Shown: one piece after another, positions 5,074 through 5,166 of the stretch
How positions within the stretch are numbered: position 1 is the first letter of the stretch
Layout of the letters: each line of letters opens with the position of its first letter
Translations under genes and position numbers: made by a program
Source of the DNA: Chloroflexota bacterium
Lineage (GTDB): Bacteria > Chloroflexota > Dehalococcoidia > Tepidiformales > Tepidiformaceae
Direction of reading: 5' to 3'
Length of the DNA stretch: 5,166 nt
NCBI GenBank assembly: GCA_021823905.1
Contig: JAKALX010000296.1
Location: forward strand, 1 to 5,166
The notes under the pieces: model-generated
Database searches by the model: none
What the model was told of the DNA's origin: nothing
The model's input: only the letters and a program-made list of their open reading frames with translations

Positions 5074-5166
5074 CTGGCGGCTGCGCCGCGGAAGTAGGTC
5101 TGGGCGGCTTCGTAGCCGCGGCGCGATTCTTCCATCTGGGCGACAGCGGCGCCGACGTACGCATCC
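5070..5166 (-). CDS. C-terminal end of a convergent gene, cut by the window edge
   Basis: On the minus strand an open frame enters at the right edge and reads 31 residues, D-A-Y-V-G-A-A-V-A-Q-M-E-E-S-R-R, then GYEAAQTYFRGAAAS, before TAG at 5072-5070. The codons are almost all G/C-ending and the peptide has the look of an amphipathic C-terminal helix. The sequence is a natural protein end rather than the low-complexity Arg/Pro-rich product of the overlapping shadow frame. The product is not recognised from so little. The 5' part lies beyond the window. Its stop codon overlaps the stop of the dehydrogenase gene by 4 bases of shared sequence. Confidence 0.66.
   Translation of the reverse strand, partial: DAYVGAAVAQMEESRRGYEAAQTYFRGAAAS

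Overview
The window is a compact, GC-rich bacterial chromosomal segment with strong G/C preference at third codon positions. It carries six complete genes that can be read with confidence, one further gene cut by the right edge, and no phage, transposon or CRISPR content. The gene set (an Fpg-type DNA glycosylase, a PHP-domain hydrolase, a 7Fe ferredoxin, a CTC-type ribosomal protein L25 and a GarR-like dehydrogenase), together with short GATTG-type heptamer arrays between genes, would suit a soil or sediment bacterium such as an Acidobacteriota member. The phylum is a guess; nothing here is diagnostic.

Left part (1-1364). A heptameric tandem array ends 7 bases before an Fpg/Nei-family DNA glycosylase gene (170-997). 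A shorter array of the same core in inverted orientation begins immediately after that gene's stop codon, so the glycosylase gene is tightly bracketed by related repeats. Facing it on the minus strand (1068-1244) is a 58-residue protein with a CxH...CxxCG zinc-ribbon-like pattern. This small gene is divergent from the next one.

Middle part (1365-2487). A PHP-domain metal-dependent hydrolase gene (1365-2042) has a complete set of metal ligands and a very short leader. It is followed by fdxA (2143-2430), a 7Fe ferredoxin with its own well-matched sigma70-type promoter and a leader hairpin. A near-ideal intrinsic terminator (2459-2487) closes this transcription unit.

Right part (2488-5166). A new promoter drives a probable three-gene operon: rplY (general stress/CTC-type L25, with a perfect hairpin abutting its ribosome binding site), an unrecognised 323-residue protein, and a GarR/3-hydroxyisobutyrate-dehydrogenase-family oxidoreductase. 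A minus-strand gene converges on this operon from the right. Its last 31 codons are visible, and the two convergent stop codons are read from the same CTAG palindrome.

No single pathway unites the window. The genes look like housekeeping and stress-related functions (DNA oxidation repair, electron transfer, ribosome stability, semialdehyde reduction). The least explained items are the inverted heptamer arrays around the glycosylase gene, the small zinc-ribbon gene, the unknown protein in the rplY operon and the leader hairpins.
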